In this document: positions 34,020-45,329 of the stretch, piece after piece
Position numbering within the stretch: the first letter of the stretch is position 1
Layout of the letters: each line of letters starts with the position of its first letter
Assembly: GCA_014218235.1 (NCBI GenBank)
Contig: CM024755.1
Span: forward strand, 93,414,948 to 93,478,947
DNA from: Colocasia esculenta
Taxonomy: Eukaryota > Streptophyta > Magnoliopsida > Alismatales > Araceae
Reading direction: 5' to 3'
DNA: 64,000 nt
Notes under the pieces: model-generated
Databases searched by the model: none
What the model was told of the DNA's origin: nothing
What the model saw: only the letters and a program-made list of their open reading frames with translations
Made by a program: the position numbers and the translations under genes

Positions 34020-34815
34020 GTGTTGATGGACTCTTGGTTGAATTCCGTCAACATGTCTAACAATCTGGCTTTTGAATATGATGATAATTTGAATGATGTG
34101 TTTGTTGGAATGGTTAATTCTAATCTTCAGCCTGAAGAATCAGTCCAATCATCCTCTCAACCTGATAATGAGGAAGTGAGTTTAAGGGTCAATCCCACTT
34201 ATGCACATGAAACTCAAGGTGACCCTGAACTCTCCCAACTTCTGTCTCACTACTCACTCGAGGACATCATTTCTATGCGAAAGCATACAATTCAGGTGAA
34301 AGCTTCCTTCTCTTCACCCTCTTCCTTTAAGGCCTCTCAATCTAGGCACATCCCGAGGCCTGTCATTCAATCTCAGGTCCCTGTCCCCACTCTTTCCACC
34401 ACTCCTCCTCCACCAACTCCCATTCCAACCCCTCCTTCCGTTTATCCACCTTATGTCTAACCCACAACCACACTCCCCACTCAATCCGAATCCGTCTCCA
34501 AATCCAAAATGGAAGGTTTTGTTAGGAAGCTTTTATTTGAATCTATGTCCCTATCTAAACCTCACTTTCTTCAAAACTACTGCAAGCTCCCAAATGCCTA
34601 CTTTCCCCTGGGTTTCAAGGCTTGAAAGTACCACAAGTATGATGGGACCTACGACCCTCAATTCCATCTTGCCGACTTTCTCATGGACTCTCATCGGTGG
34701 CTATATGATCGGGTCCTCATGGTTCACCTCTTCCAACAATCGTTAGAAGGGGAGGCCTTGAGGTGGTTCACTTCTTTACCTGCATCCGATCTTCTTAACT
34801 TCGACATTGTCTCTC
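34020..34815 (+). pseudogene. V gag, N-terminal half
   Basis: The main frame opens near 34020 (MLMDSWLNSVNMSNNLAFEY) with an acidic head and a Pro-rich stretch (34380-34460). After a stop, still in the same frame, comes the Gag core KYDGTYDPQFHLADFLMDSH and SLEGEALRWFTSLPASDLL. It is cut at 34815 by a solo LTR and resumes at 38211. Same family as the U gag. Confidence 0.8.
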
Positions 34816-35594
34816 TGTAGCAACCCGAAAAATTTAATACTTAAATAATAATAATAATAATAATAATTTCTTTAAATTGAAATAATAGAAACATACGTAC
34901 CATTATTGTATGTGCAAGAATACACCGGAAAATTCCGTAAAAATTATAAATCAACCCTAAATAATATCCCTAAGTGTTCCACGAAGAAATTCGTGCAACG
35001 AAAAACCCGATTGGCTAAGTGTACGTCACAATGTGACTAATTATCCAAATTAGGAAACTAAGTCGGAAAACCATTAACACGGAGAAATAACGCGCTCATA
35101 AATTAAACGATCATGTTGGAGAGACTTCCAACATCATGAAATGAATAACCATTATTGCGTTTGGACCAATGAACCTCTCATAGCCCATGAATAAATTCAA
35201 AGTAGAAAATGCAATAAAAATCATAACTCTATTATTCCCTAATTAAAAAAAAGGAAAACCTATAAGATAAATTCCAATAAATAATGGGCTTGGTTAAATA
35301 GACCCATTAGAAATTAGTGGGCCAAAATAAAGATTTTAAAAATAAGAAAAATTGGAAAATACCCTAAATTCGTAACTAAATTATTACCTAAATAGAAAAG
35401 GGGTATTTAATGCATTAAATAGGAAGTTTAAGTTAGAATTGGATTCCTAAACCTACCCTAATAGGTTGGCCACGAATTTAGCTCCCATCCTAACCCAAAT
35501 AGGAAGTGGAAAGCTTGGGAGGAGGTTAGGAAAGGAGGAAATTCGGAATTAAATAGGAGTTAGGGTACTATTAGGAATTAAAAACATAACTAGC

Positions 35595-35765
35595 ATAAAT
35601 ACACCTCTTAAACTCTCTTGGACGATGCAAGCTCATGCCAAGGGATTCCTGGACCAGGAGGAGAGGCCAAGGAGGAGGAAATTTCGTGGGGAGAAGAACC
35701 TTTCAAGCTCTCAACCCCGTTCTTCAAGTTCTAGCCCTAGAAGAGGAAATCGAGTCAAGGTAGGC
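35595..35765 (+). promoter_or_regulatory. TATA box, leader and splice donor of the solo LTR
   Basis: ATAAATA at 35595, then a ~160-bp GC-richer leader with a short open frame from ATG 35625, ending at TCAAG|GTAGGCATTCTC (donor G at 35760). The same order TATA, leader, GTAGG(C/T) is found in Y. Confidence 0.5.
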
Positions 35766-36334
35766 ATTCTCACAAGCACAGATCCTAATATTTCGTCTGT
35801 AGATTGTTCCAAGCATTAGGAACAAAACCCTCAAATTTCATAATTTTCCATCGAGCCAATATTTTCTTTTGGAATTTTGAAGTTCTGCAACTCTCTTGAC
35901 CCCGAACCCTCTTCATAATTCTTGTTCTCCATGATTACTAAATCCCATGCCTTGAAATTTTTATGGGGGATACTGATGATCATTAGGGAACTTTCGCCCC
36001 TAAAATCCCTAATTTTTATCAAGCATGTTGCTCGAATTAAATCGATCTTGCTCTATATATCATGTTATGTGTTACTCGTTCTTGTTCATTCTCAAACCAT
36101 ATTCAAACCATGCTCTCTCTCTAATTCCTATTTAATGGAAGTACTCTCATATGTCTAGTTTCATTTGCCACTGGTTTCATGATTTTTCATCGTGTATACA
36201 TTTAGTTATGATTTTCTGAATGACCCTATATCAAAATTTGAATGTTCTGGTCCGCATTCCGATGTTTGGTCTGACTCCTGTCAGAGTCAGGCGCAGACAA
36301 CCAGAAGGTGACACCTCGATATGTCACTTTCTGA

Positions 36335-36492
36335 GCTCCGATTGCGATAGCCTACCTGTCGCGATCAAGAAGGCAACAGGTGAGACGTCGCATTCCCAGT
36401 ACCTGGTCTGTAAGCCATGTCGCGACCCTTACATGTTCCTGTCGCGTTCTGCCTGGTACCTGTCGCGATCCTTACAACCCTATGTCGCCTTC
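36335..36492 (+). repeat. Phased TGTCGCG words in the solo LTR (class B)
   Basis: CTGTCGCGATC-type words with centres at 36361, 36390, 36422, 36444, 36465 and 36487. The last four are spaced 22, 21 and 22 bp, the same as in W. The hexamer TCGCGA is its own complement. Confidence 0.75.
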
Positions 36493-37261
36493 ATAGGTTT
36501 TTGATGAAAACCAAAAAAAAATTATTTTGTCACTTTCTAAATACATATTCACGACTTATTTCTATCAATGATTTCTCTTACACATGCACACACATGAACC
36601 ATCCATATATGGCTGAAATCTTGCAGAAAATATCTCATAATGTATCTGGTAATTTATTGCAATAAAGCATATTAATTGCCCTATTTTAAAGGACTTGTAT
36701 TCGTTTCTTGCGTTGTTTATATACTGATATCGACGCTCCACTGTTCTAGAATTCCTCTAGAACGTCGAGCACATGTTTTATATACACACTTTACTTGGCT
36801 TGTGGTGAACTCTCCGTCGGATATTCCTTTCGTCGAACTAGTGAACTCTTGCACAAGGCCTCCGTAAATCTCCTCTGATCATGGATTCCCACATGATCGA
36901 CGAGCTGGTTGTACCCTAACACCCATTACACCTTTAGGGATCGATATGATCCAAATGGCTATTAGAAGTTCGCTCTCATCTTGAATCACGTCGGACCTCT
37001 GGACCTGTGCATAAAAAGGTCAGTGGTAGGGTCGTGAATTTCCACCTGACTGCCAATACCAAGTGCGTGTGTTGTGCAACTGTTACTACCGCCTGGTTAC
37101 TCGACGTATTACGTGCAATGTCCACTAGCTCTCATCTATACTCTACTCGTTCATCTATTCACGTTCACTCTACTATCTCATCTACTCATCTAGTGCTCTT
37201 ATCTATTTCTTGGTACTCTCAAATTGGCCATTAATTGATTGTCTAAAGATAAACAATATAA

Positions 37262-37335
37262 CCAATGCCAGCGCAATAGGGCCCGATCAGGTCCTGGGGG
37301 GAGCGCCCGAAAGTGCCATTTGCCCGCGGAGTTAA
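37262..37335 (+). other. Conserved GC-rich block in the solo LTR
   Basis: AATAGGGCCCGATCAGGTCC, then TGGGGGGAGCGCCCGAAAG; complement of the block in W (7612-7680) and Y. Confidence 0.6.
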
Positions 37336-38210
37336 ATGATCATGATGTCGGCATTACATCCAAGTGCCATACTATCAAGATTAATCTAAGACAATCAACA
37401 CAAAGTGTTATATTCTCTCGTTGTCTTTTGACAAACAAGTGCTATACTCTCTCTCGGCTATCTTCGGATAACCAAAGTGCAATTACTATCTGATTGACGA
37501 AAGTTAATCAAAAGTGCCAGACTATTTCGATTTATAAGAAAATCAATCAAAGTGCAATTTACTCTCTATATGGCCAATACTTTCTCTCTCCTTGCTATAC
37601 ATGTGCTTGCTATTGCTTGATGTTGACGTTATTTGCCATCGTGTTGTTGCATTGCTTTCTATCGTGATTCGTTCTTACTCATTGTACTATACTTGATTCA
37701 TCTGCTATTTGAACCATGTTACTTGTGCTCTTACTTTCTTGACTTTACATAACTCTCTCTATCTTTAGTTACTCTGCCATTTAATGCACTAATTATTTAA
37801 AGCCTGCTTGAGCCTGAGATTTAAGTCCTACTGGGCGTTATCGCTCACCCTTCGTTATTTGTCTTGTGTGTCTCAGGTAAATCGGACTCTGACGTAACAC
37901 ACACCAATGGGACAAGACTAGAGTGATGAGCGACCTGAAGTCAACTCATGAAGTTACCTTAGTACCATGGAGTCTAGTAGTTATTGCTTTAGATTTCTTT
38001 TCAATGTAATGATGTCATTGAGCCCTATGTATTGGCTCCGAATTGTGGTTGTAATAGTCTTAGTGATTTTATAATGAAATCAAGAGTTATTTCAATTATT
38101 GTTCATTAGATGCTCTGATGTTTGCGAAAGTATGCCCAATTGTCGTTACCATACTCGTTGTTTGTGTCTCCCTCCGATTTATTCCGCTGCTAAATTGGAG
38201 GGGCGTGACA

Positions 38211-39245
38211 CTCTCACTTTGCTTACATGGCCACCCATGTCCCCACACTATGTGACTTGGTGGCGGAAAAGATGAGGTCATAGGAAGACTTTGTCACCTT
38301 TCCCAACAATTGGAGGGCCATGGCTTTGAGAGCTGACCTCCCCATTCTAGAGTCCCAGACCATCATCATGATTGTGAACAATACCACTCCTCTGCTCAAA
38401 TCCATTTTGATGCTTAGTGAGTTTCCCTCCTTCGCACATCATTATAATCGAGCTAGAGTGGTCCAAACCGAAATCAAGGACTCCTCTCTCCCACCATTCT
38501 TTTAAGGGAAGCCTAAGGGACGTAGGGCTCCCGCAGCACCTACCACCGAGGGGGTGACCGTCAACGAGTTTGTCAGTGCCTACAATCAGCATTGAGGCCT
38601 ACTAACAAACATCCCACTTTTACCTCCACCTCCAATCCCCATCAATTCCCATCATTTTCTCCCAAGTCTTATTCAGCTGTTCCCCCACCTTCTGGCTACA
38701 CCCGGCCAGGTCTCAAGAGATCCCACTATCCTGCTCTCCCCGAATCATATGGGGACATCTTCTTTGCCCTCATGTCTTGTAATGCCTTCCAACTTCCACC
38801 ACAGAAGGAGGGTGTACATTCTAGGGCTAACACCTCAAAGTATTGTCCCTGTCATAGGGTCCTTGGTCATGAGATCCACAATTGTTTCACGTTCCACGAT
38901 TGGGTCTATGATATGAATGATGAGGGTAGAATCAATTGGGAAGATGTCAAAGTAGCCATTGCTAAGTCCAGACTAACAATAAGGGATTTGGGTATAGTCC
39001 AGAACCCCCTCTCCAACCACCAAAACAACAACAACCCGTCCACCTCTAAGTCTCAAGAGAAGGTCAACACCATGACACATCCAGGACCTCGGGTTGTGAG
39101 AAGAGAACAATGTTTGGGGGTGGAAGGCTTTGAAGAATGGTACACATGTCCCTTAGTAGAGTCCCAAGAGCCCTCCACCACTATTGATGTTATCCTGGAT
39201 GAGCGGCCCTTAGTGCTCATTAGACACGCTCTCCAGAACATTTAG
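38211..39245 (+). pseudogene. V gag, C-terminal half
   Basis: Continues the frame from 34815: HFAYMATHVPTLCDLVAEKM, then EDFVTFPNNWRAMALRADLP. TAG near 38280, TAA near 38503 and a frame change near 38590 break it. Further on, YCPCHRVLGHEIHNCFTFHD is the zinc-binding-like C-x-x-H...GH...C motif of plant Tat-type elements, followed by WVYDMNDEGRINWEDVK. A Gln/Asn/Ser linker leads toward the protease. Confidence 0.8.
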
Positions 39246-39249
39246 TCTA

Positions 39250-40200
39250 TTCCCACTCTCTCTACCCATGAGTCAGCCATCTTTGGCTCCGAACCCCTCC
39301 AGCTCATTCTCCCTATGTCTCTGGAGAACCTCCATGTCATCCTCCGAAACTGCATTGTTCCTCCATCCATACGGCCATTGCAAGATGAGGAGGATAGTGG
39401 ACCTCCGCCGCCCGCCGGCACTGAGTATGATATTCTTCAGCATTTGGACAAGACTCTCGCAAGGGTTTCTATCTTAGAGTTGATTCGAAAATCACCATCT
39501 CACCAATCCACTCTCCTCCAATTCCTCAGAAAGATCATGGTCAATGACGATCTCCCTGCAAGTGGGGTTACCAATACTATTCTTTCCCTCACCCAAAGAC
39601 CTTCCATTTCTTTCTCGAAAAAAGACCTTTTAGCTCCTGAGTGCCGTTCACTTCCTCTTTGTTTAACTGTCACCCTCAACAGGGTGTCGATAGACTCCAC
39701 TCTCATCGACATGGGAGCATCCATCAATATCTATCTGATGAAGACTTTCAAGCAACTGGGTTTAGGGGAAGATAATCTGAAAAGGATATGCTCCACTATT
39801 GTTGCTTATGACAACTCCAAAAGGGTTGCTAAAGGAAAGATTTCTCTTCATCTGGAGATAGGGCCCGTCACCATGTCTTCTGAATTATTAGTCCTGGATG
39901 TCGATCCGGCTTATAAGGCCATTCTTGATCATCCTTAGCTAGAACAAACTTTAGGGGTCCCTTCCACCGCCCACCAATGCTTCAAGTTTCCATTCAATGG
40001 GCAGATTATCAAAATCAAGAGCATCCCTATTGTAGAAACCCTGAATTCTATCACGTCAGAGCTGATGCCACATCTCTTCATTCCAGACAAGGGGAAGAAA
40101 CCCATAATGTCAATCATTGATTTCCCATCTCCCCTCATCTTGAACCAATCTCCCTCCATGATTGAAGAGTTTGAGACAACCTCATGTCCTTAAGGGAAAG
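39250..40200 (+). pseudogene. V retroviral-type aspartic protease
   Basis: LPLCLTVTLNRVSIDSTLID and MGASINIYLMKTFKQLGLGE form the flap-side and catalytic loop; the active-site triplet is D-M-G (39708-39722) in the D-x-GAS form usual in Tat/Ogre elements. It is followed by LVLDVDPAYKAILDHP (normally ILGRPWL-like) and GVPSTAHQCFKFPFNGQI. One TAG follows DHP. It would process the polyprotein. Confidence 0.82.
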
Positions 40201-40697
40201 GTTGGGAGCTGATGGCAAAGATAGGGTACATCCATGGCCGAGGGTTGGGTAGAGAGAAGTAAGGCCCCGTCAGTACTATCCAAGTGAGGAGGCTGTTAGC
40301 AAGGGCAAGTTTAGGATTTCATCCTGACCCTGTGCATCTAGATCCTTTCATACTACATGCACCTCTCACCTGGACCTTGAAGGAACATTTTCTCAAGAGA
40401 CCCATCCAACCAGGGACAAGGGAACCTGTTATAGAAGAAGTAACTGATTCAGAGAGTTAGAGTGAGGAAGAAGAGGAAGCTGCTGAGGTGGATGCATTTT
40501 GTGAGGACTTTGGCCTTCTTTCACTCTTTGGTTCCAACTCCAATTCCTCACCATCATCTCCTTCCTCCTCAGCTGGAGTTTTCCTCACACGCGAGTGCCC
40601 TACTCTAGCTATTTTCTCTTTTGTTCCATCCCATCCTACCTTCATTACTCACCTGGCCAGTCATGGCAACCTCGAGTCAACAGTTTATGGCTCTTAG
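40194..40697 (+). pseudogene. V G-patch-like domain and polyprotein end
   Basis: WELMAKIGYIHGRGLGREK is a G-patch-like motif (hydrophobic core, G-x-G-x-G), after the protease as in several retroelements. A short tail, a Glu-rich run (about 40455-40490) and a Ser-rich run end at TAG 40695-40697. This stop overlaps the TAA of the antisense PMD gene (40694-40696). No RT, RNase H or integrase follows. Confidence 0.7.
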
Positions 40698-43340
40698 CCG
40701 GATCCCATCCTCCCGGCTGCCTCCTGCTGGGCCTGTCGCTGCTGCTCCCGGTGCTTCTTTAGCACCCGGTTCTTCAGAAACTCCATATCCGCGATAGCCT
40801 GCACTCGAGCCTCGATGGCTTGTACCCGATCAGCCTCCGCCTGGCTCTATAGCTCCTGCGCTTCGAGCATGCGACCCTCCATCTTCGACAACTCCAGCCG
40901 CATGCTCTCCAACTGCGCCTGGAGGGTCGCTACTCCTCCTCCCTGCCGCTGCACACAAAGGAGAAAATATGTCAAGTCAAATGAAGTCAAATCATAAGTA
41001 AAAAAGGTGTTGGTGTCTTACCTCTGCCTCGAGCTCCTGGACCCACGCCTGTGCCCGGTCTAGGGCCTCCTGCAGGCAGACCGCCAGGTCCCCTCTGGCC
41101 GGCTGTGCAGACGAGCTCGCCCCTGCGTCTCGGCTCGCCCGCACCCTCGCTAGATCCCCTTCTGCATTCACATAACCTTGGTCAGTAATCAAGTCATAAT
41201 AATTTCAAACCAAATTCAAGATAGGGTGAGATGTTACTTACCAATGTCCTGACCTCGGCGCGGAGCCTCTCCAACTCCACCTCCTGCTCTGCAAGTCGCC
41301 CCTCTAGGAGACGTACCGCCTGCGACTCCAGCAACTGTCATTCACACTTCAATGTTAGAATCAAGTCAAGCAATTCAAATGACAAAGGCTTAGAGTTAGA
41401 AATTCACTTACCACTCGCCGGTCAAGCCGGAGTCGTCCGGCGTAGCGTGCTCGGTACGCCTCTAAGTACGCCTTGCTGTCCTAGAGGTCTGTCTGCTGGA
41501 GGACCTGCTCCCCGCCGGCTCGCCAATAGGCAACAGTGGTCCCGTGCTCCTCGCTTCAGTCCCGATCCTCGGTGAAGAACCGGCGGCGTGAGTGTCCCTC
41601 CCTACCTAGAGAGGGTACCTCGACGGCCGGCTGGTGCCAGCCCAAGTTCTGCACCACTAGCTCTAGGTAGAAGACCTCGCACGTCCCCAAACAGAGCAGG
41701 AGTAGGTGGCGGTCAAACAGAGGGCGACCCGCTGCCACCGCTGGGTGGGAAGCGTCCACCTCCCCCCGATTCGGGGTCCACACCACCTGAAAGGAAGAAG
41801 GCATTGGTCAGTCACATCGAAAGGAACAATTGAAAGCAATAGAAAGAAGGAGAGCTAGTTGAGTTTTGTACCTGGTCGTGGGGGTAGTGATCCAGTGCGG
41901 CGCACACGTCCTCCGCGCGCCGATCCGCCACCCTCGGGTCGGGAGCTACCTCCCACCTCGCCATGAGAGGCACCATGATCTGGCGCCCCTCTACCTGTAC
42001 CCCGCGTCCGATAAGGAAGCGGGTGTACCCCCAGATCTACAAGGCAACAAGAAAAAGAATGTCAGTTAGGCAATTTAATCAATTTAATACTCAATGATGA
42101 GCACTAAAAGAAAGAAAGTTGCGTACCTGTAGAAAGGGGGTGAAGCCCCCGGTGCTCTTAGAGCGCCGCGAGCTGCTGGGGAGAAGAGAGAAAAGATGTC
42201 CCAGCATCGCGACACCCCACGCATACCGCCCTGCCTGTCCCAGGTCTCGAAGGAGTAGTATGAACTTGTAGTTCATCTGGGATGACTACGTGGTGAAGTG
42301 GAGCCGCCCGAAGAGGTAGGTGACGAAGATCCACACCGACCGCTCCTCGCTCCGATCTCCTAGGTCGAGTGCCCCCCGCACTCCCGTGTAGAACTCCTCC
42401 AAAGTCTCCAGTGGCCCTCTCCTCCTGCCTCTCAGTCCTACCGCCTCTAACAAAGATCCGAGAAGGATGCTCCGGATCGGCCTCCTCCTCCTGGCCATGA
42501 ACTCTGGCCCCAACAGCTCCACTATATCATCATAATAATCACTCCTCTCCTGTCCGACCACTGGCTCTCCCTAAACCGGCAGTCCCGTCAGATACGCCAC
42601 GTCCTCCAACGTGGGTATCATGTGACCCCAAGGCATAATGAATGCCTTGCAGTCCTCCTCCCATCTCTCCCTTAGGGCCTCCAAGTACGATACGTCCACG
42701 TGGAATGGACGCACCAACAGAAGATGCCTGAATCCCATCCGGGCAATCCGGGTCTGCTGGGCCTCTGGCAGTGCCCTGTACCAAGCCCAGCACAGATCCA
42801 ATGTCACCCTGCTCCTCATTCGGCCCTTGCCCTACAGAAATCACAGAAACTTAAACGTCAGCATCGATTGCCGTTAAAGAAATATTGACGGCATGGGGGT
42901 TGCCGTTTAAAAAGAATCAGTGTCAAGGGTCTTGCCGTCTAGTTCCCCAGTCGGCGTCCAACCCTGGCCGTCAAGTTCAACTGAACGACATAGGGGTGGA
43001 CGTTGACAGAAACCCGACGTCCACCGATGTGGACGTCGAGTTCCTGTCAAAATCGACAGAGTCTCCTCTGTTTCCCCCCTCTTTTCACATTGTACAAACA
43101 CACATCCACACAGGGTTCTTTAGGTTTTCGAGGCCTACCTTGGGTCATCCGGGCGCCTCTACCTCTGTCTCATCTCCCCCTCCATCATCTTCGGCGTTTC
43201 CCTCCTCCTCCGGTGCACTGTCATCGTCGGCTCCGGCCACCGTGGCTTCCTCTTCCTCCACCATCATCTCCTCCCTCGTCTCCTCCTCTTCCTCCCCCGG
43301 TTGGTGACGGGACCGGAGGATGGATCATTTTCCTCTTGTT
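40694..43340 (-). pseudogene. Antisense plant mobile domain (PMD) / coiled-coil gene inside element V
   Basis: Six minus-strand exons with GT-AG junctions: 42831-42127, 42036-41872, 41786-41412, 41334-41242, 41161-41022 and 40948-40694. An acidic first exon is likely near 43300-43150. Exon 2 has the PMD signature FIMPWGHMIPTLEDVAYLTG and YAWGVAMLGHLFSLLPSSSR; exons 3-4 continue the domain (HPAVAAGRPLFDRHLLLL); exons 5-7 form a coiled coil (LLEGRLAEQEVELERLRAEV, LQAQLESMRLELSKMEGRML). PMD proteins such as MAIN/MAIL1 act in transposon silencing and genome stability, and PMD domains are also found in plant transposable elements. Reading phases agree at all junctions except one 1-nt shift at exon 6. 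Five in-frame stops (four TAG, one TGA) make it a pseudogene. It ends tail-to-tail with the sense polyprotein. Confidence 0.85.
42850..43050. repeat. Class C words in PMD intron 1
   Basis: TTGACGGCA, TTGCCGTC, GGCGTCCA, TGGACGTTGAC, GACGTCCAC and TGGACGTC(G) words within about 200 bp between the likely first exon and exon 2. Confidence 0.6.
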
Positions 43341-43344
43341 CTCA

Positions 43345-43953
43345 TCTTAAATGTCCAAGGTCTAAGAGAGTTTTGGGGATTAGGAGAATGGAAGATGGGT
43401 TAAAGATTAGGAGATTGGCAAGAGAGAGTGTGAAATGTGAGGGTGAAGGTAGGAAGGTGCGAAAGTTTGGCTCTCGGGCAGTTTGCAACCAAATGGCGCC
43501 GGAATGAGGCGTCGGTTCAAAAAAGTTGTTTTTCAAAGTTGACGTCAATCTTAGGTCGTCTATCTTTTGCTGACGTCAAAACTGTGGCCGTTGACGTATT
43601 GTAAACGACCACAGGGTTGACGCCAATGTCTCATCTGTGTCAGTCCTCAAAGTCCGTTCGACGGCATGGTTGTGGACGTCTAGTTTGACTTGGACGTCCA
43701 TATTCATTGATGTCTATCGTCTCTCTGGATGTTGGCGACCATATTCTGGACGTCTACCTTCTGTCGGCGGCCATCGATGTGGACGCCAACCTCCGCGCAC
43801 TCAGTCCTCACATAACACTCTAATGAACAAATTTGAAAGCCCATTCAACACATTCAATGCTCAATTCACACAATTCAAGCCATTAAACACAATGCAAATC
43901 TCTCTTTATTCATCTAAGTCTGTGTTACACTTATTGGGAATCAAGAAAGTACA
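43345..43953. promoter_or_regulatory. Intergenic class C word cluster upstream of the PMD gene
   Basis: No gene. Between 43530 and 43800 there are TTGACGTCAA-, CTGACGTCAA-, TTGACGTAT-, TGGACGTCTA-, TGGACGTCCA (43691-43700, a perfect 10-bp palindrome) and TGGACGCCAAC words. Several contain TGACG, the core bound by plant TGA-type bZIP factors. By position this is the promoter side of the PMD gene. Confidence 0.5.
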
Positions 43954-45329
43954 TCACTTTGCCCTACGGGCCATGTAAAAATCACAAGAAATGGGGCGAA
44001 TAGTGTCATTAAGCTCTTCATACTTCCAGATGTCTTCTCGATTTTACTGCACTGCCAGTCCCACCTTCTTGCTCACTGTGTACCTTGCCCAAGTCTTCCT
44101 GGCGTTCTTCATTAGCTTCTCATTCCTTCCGGTAACAATCATTTAAGTGCAGTTGGATGAAGTTGGAATTCCTCGTGGAATTCCAAGCTGACAATGACAC
44201 CGATGTGGCTGGTATACCACCATCCAATCAGCTCCGATCAACCACAAGTCTCTGTCCTCCCTGGTTCGAACTTTAAATTCAATAGTCCTCATGAATAGTG
44301 GCCTCACTATGAAATCCTCCATCACCAGATAGGCTAAATGATCTCTCCAAGCATCTCTGCTCTTCAGGTGTGCTGTCACACACTTAATCTCGTCCTCTGG
44401 CTATACCATGCCCTGTTGTAGTGCACCGAACTCCGAAGGAAGATTCTAGAGGGGGTAGGTTGTTTATCAGCAAAATCAAACTTCAAATGAGCCTCCATCC
44501 ATACCTGAAGCAGGAACAAACTCCCGCATGTGCGTCCGCCTAGGCTCATTTTGGTCAGAGAGCTGTAGAGGTGCACCAGCACTACAGGGGCAAGTGACTG
44601 CCCGCGCCATAGCAGAGATAAGATTCCCACGTGCTCGTAAAGGAGGAAGTCTCCACTGGTGGGGAACAAGAAAACTCCAGCTAGGCACAATGTCATTCCT
44701 CGAGTTGCTCGCTATCCTCCAATCTCCTTCGCATGCTGGATCAACCACCAGGCTAGTCGGTCTAGGAAGATCCCATGCTTGTTCGTCATTCTCAGCACCT
44801 CCTTCTTGTCCTGTACGATGTTCACAAGGATCTCTTCCCACGGAAGGAGAGGAGTCGTCACATCATACTCTAAGCATCGCCTCCACCCCAAGAACAACTC
44901 TACCTCCTCCAGCTGCACGCTTGCTTTGAAGGCCTGGAACATGAACGTGTGCGTATGCGGATGCCACTGTTCCACCGATGCTCCCAGGGCGTCGAAGCCC
45001 CACCACATATACTTCATGTTCTTAGCCAGCACCTCCATGAAACTCAAGTTCCACATCCCGATGAAGCTTCTCATGTCCAGCGTGATGGCATTCACTAGGT
45101 TAACTAGCTAGGAGAAGGCCCGTACTTGGCCCTGGCTCGGGAAGGCAGGCACCTCCTGCATGAAGGAGTGCTGCAAGAGAGGCGTTTTGGGGCTTTTTCA
45201 GCCTAAGAAGAAGCAGAAGTCAGCATTACTTACCTCCCCGTTGGCTAGTCTGGTGCTCAGATGCCCCAGAACCTCGCTCAGAATCCCCGGGTTCATGCAC
45301 GTGGACTTTTCGATCGTTGAAGAGGCCAT
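43954..45329 (-). pseudogene. Antisense DUF7745-like gene inside element V
   Basis: ATG at 45329 (MASSTIEKSTCMNPGILSEV) opens exon 1 to 45234 (32 codons), donor GGGGAG|GTAAGT. A 63-bp intron ends CTCTCTTGCAG and exon 2 starts in phase at 45170 (HSFMQEVPAFPSQGQVRAF). Blocks such as MWNLSFMEVLAKNMKYMWWG, LCLAGVFLFPTSGDF and GSLFLLQVWMEAHLKFDF resemble the DUF7745 family, a plant domain frequent in and near transposable elements and similar in layout to the plant mobile domain. The end is MARRAK and TGA at 43954. In-frame stops near 45110, 44712, 44143 and 44065 and a frameshift near 44390 show decay. Function unknown; the family assignment is tentative. Confidence 0.65.

Larger units (their letters stand above)
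34816..38210 (+). mobile_element. Solo LTR (chromovirus, W/Y-related) inserted in V gag
   Basis: Starts TGTAGCAACCCG and ends GGGGCGTGACA, with target duplication CTCTC at 34811-34815 and 38211-38215. No internal region, 3395 bp. Homologous in reverse order to the W LTR and, at its ends, to the Y LTRs (ATTCCGCTGCTAAAT at the 3' end). Carries a TATA box, leader with splice donor, class B phased words and the GC-rich block. It also preserves the CACTA empty site (GGTTGTACCCTAA, about 36908). Confidence 0.93.

Noticed and set aside
35625..35819. ORF in the solo LTR (MQAHAKGFLDQE...)
   Set aside because: It spans the inferred leader and splice donor; the W and Y counterparts do not keep the frame.
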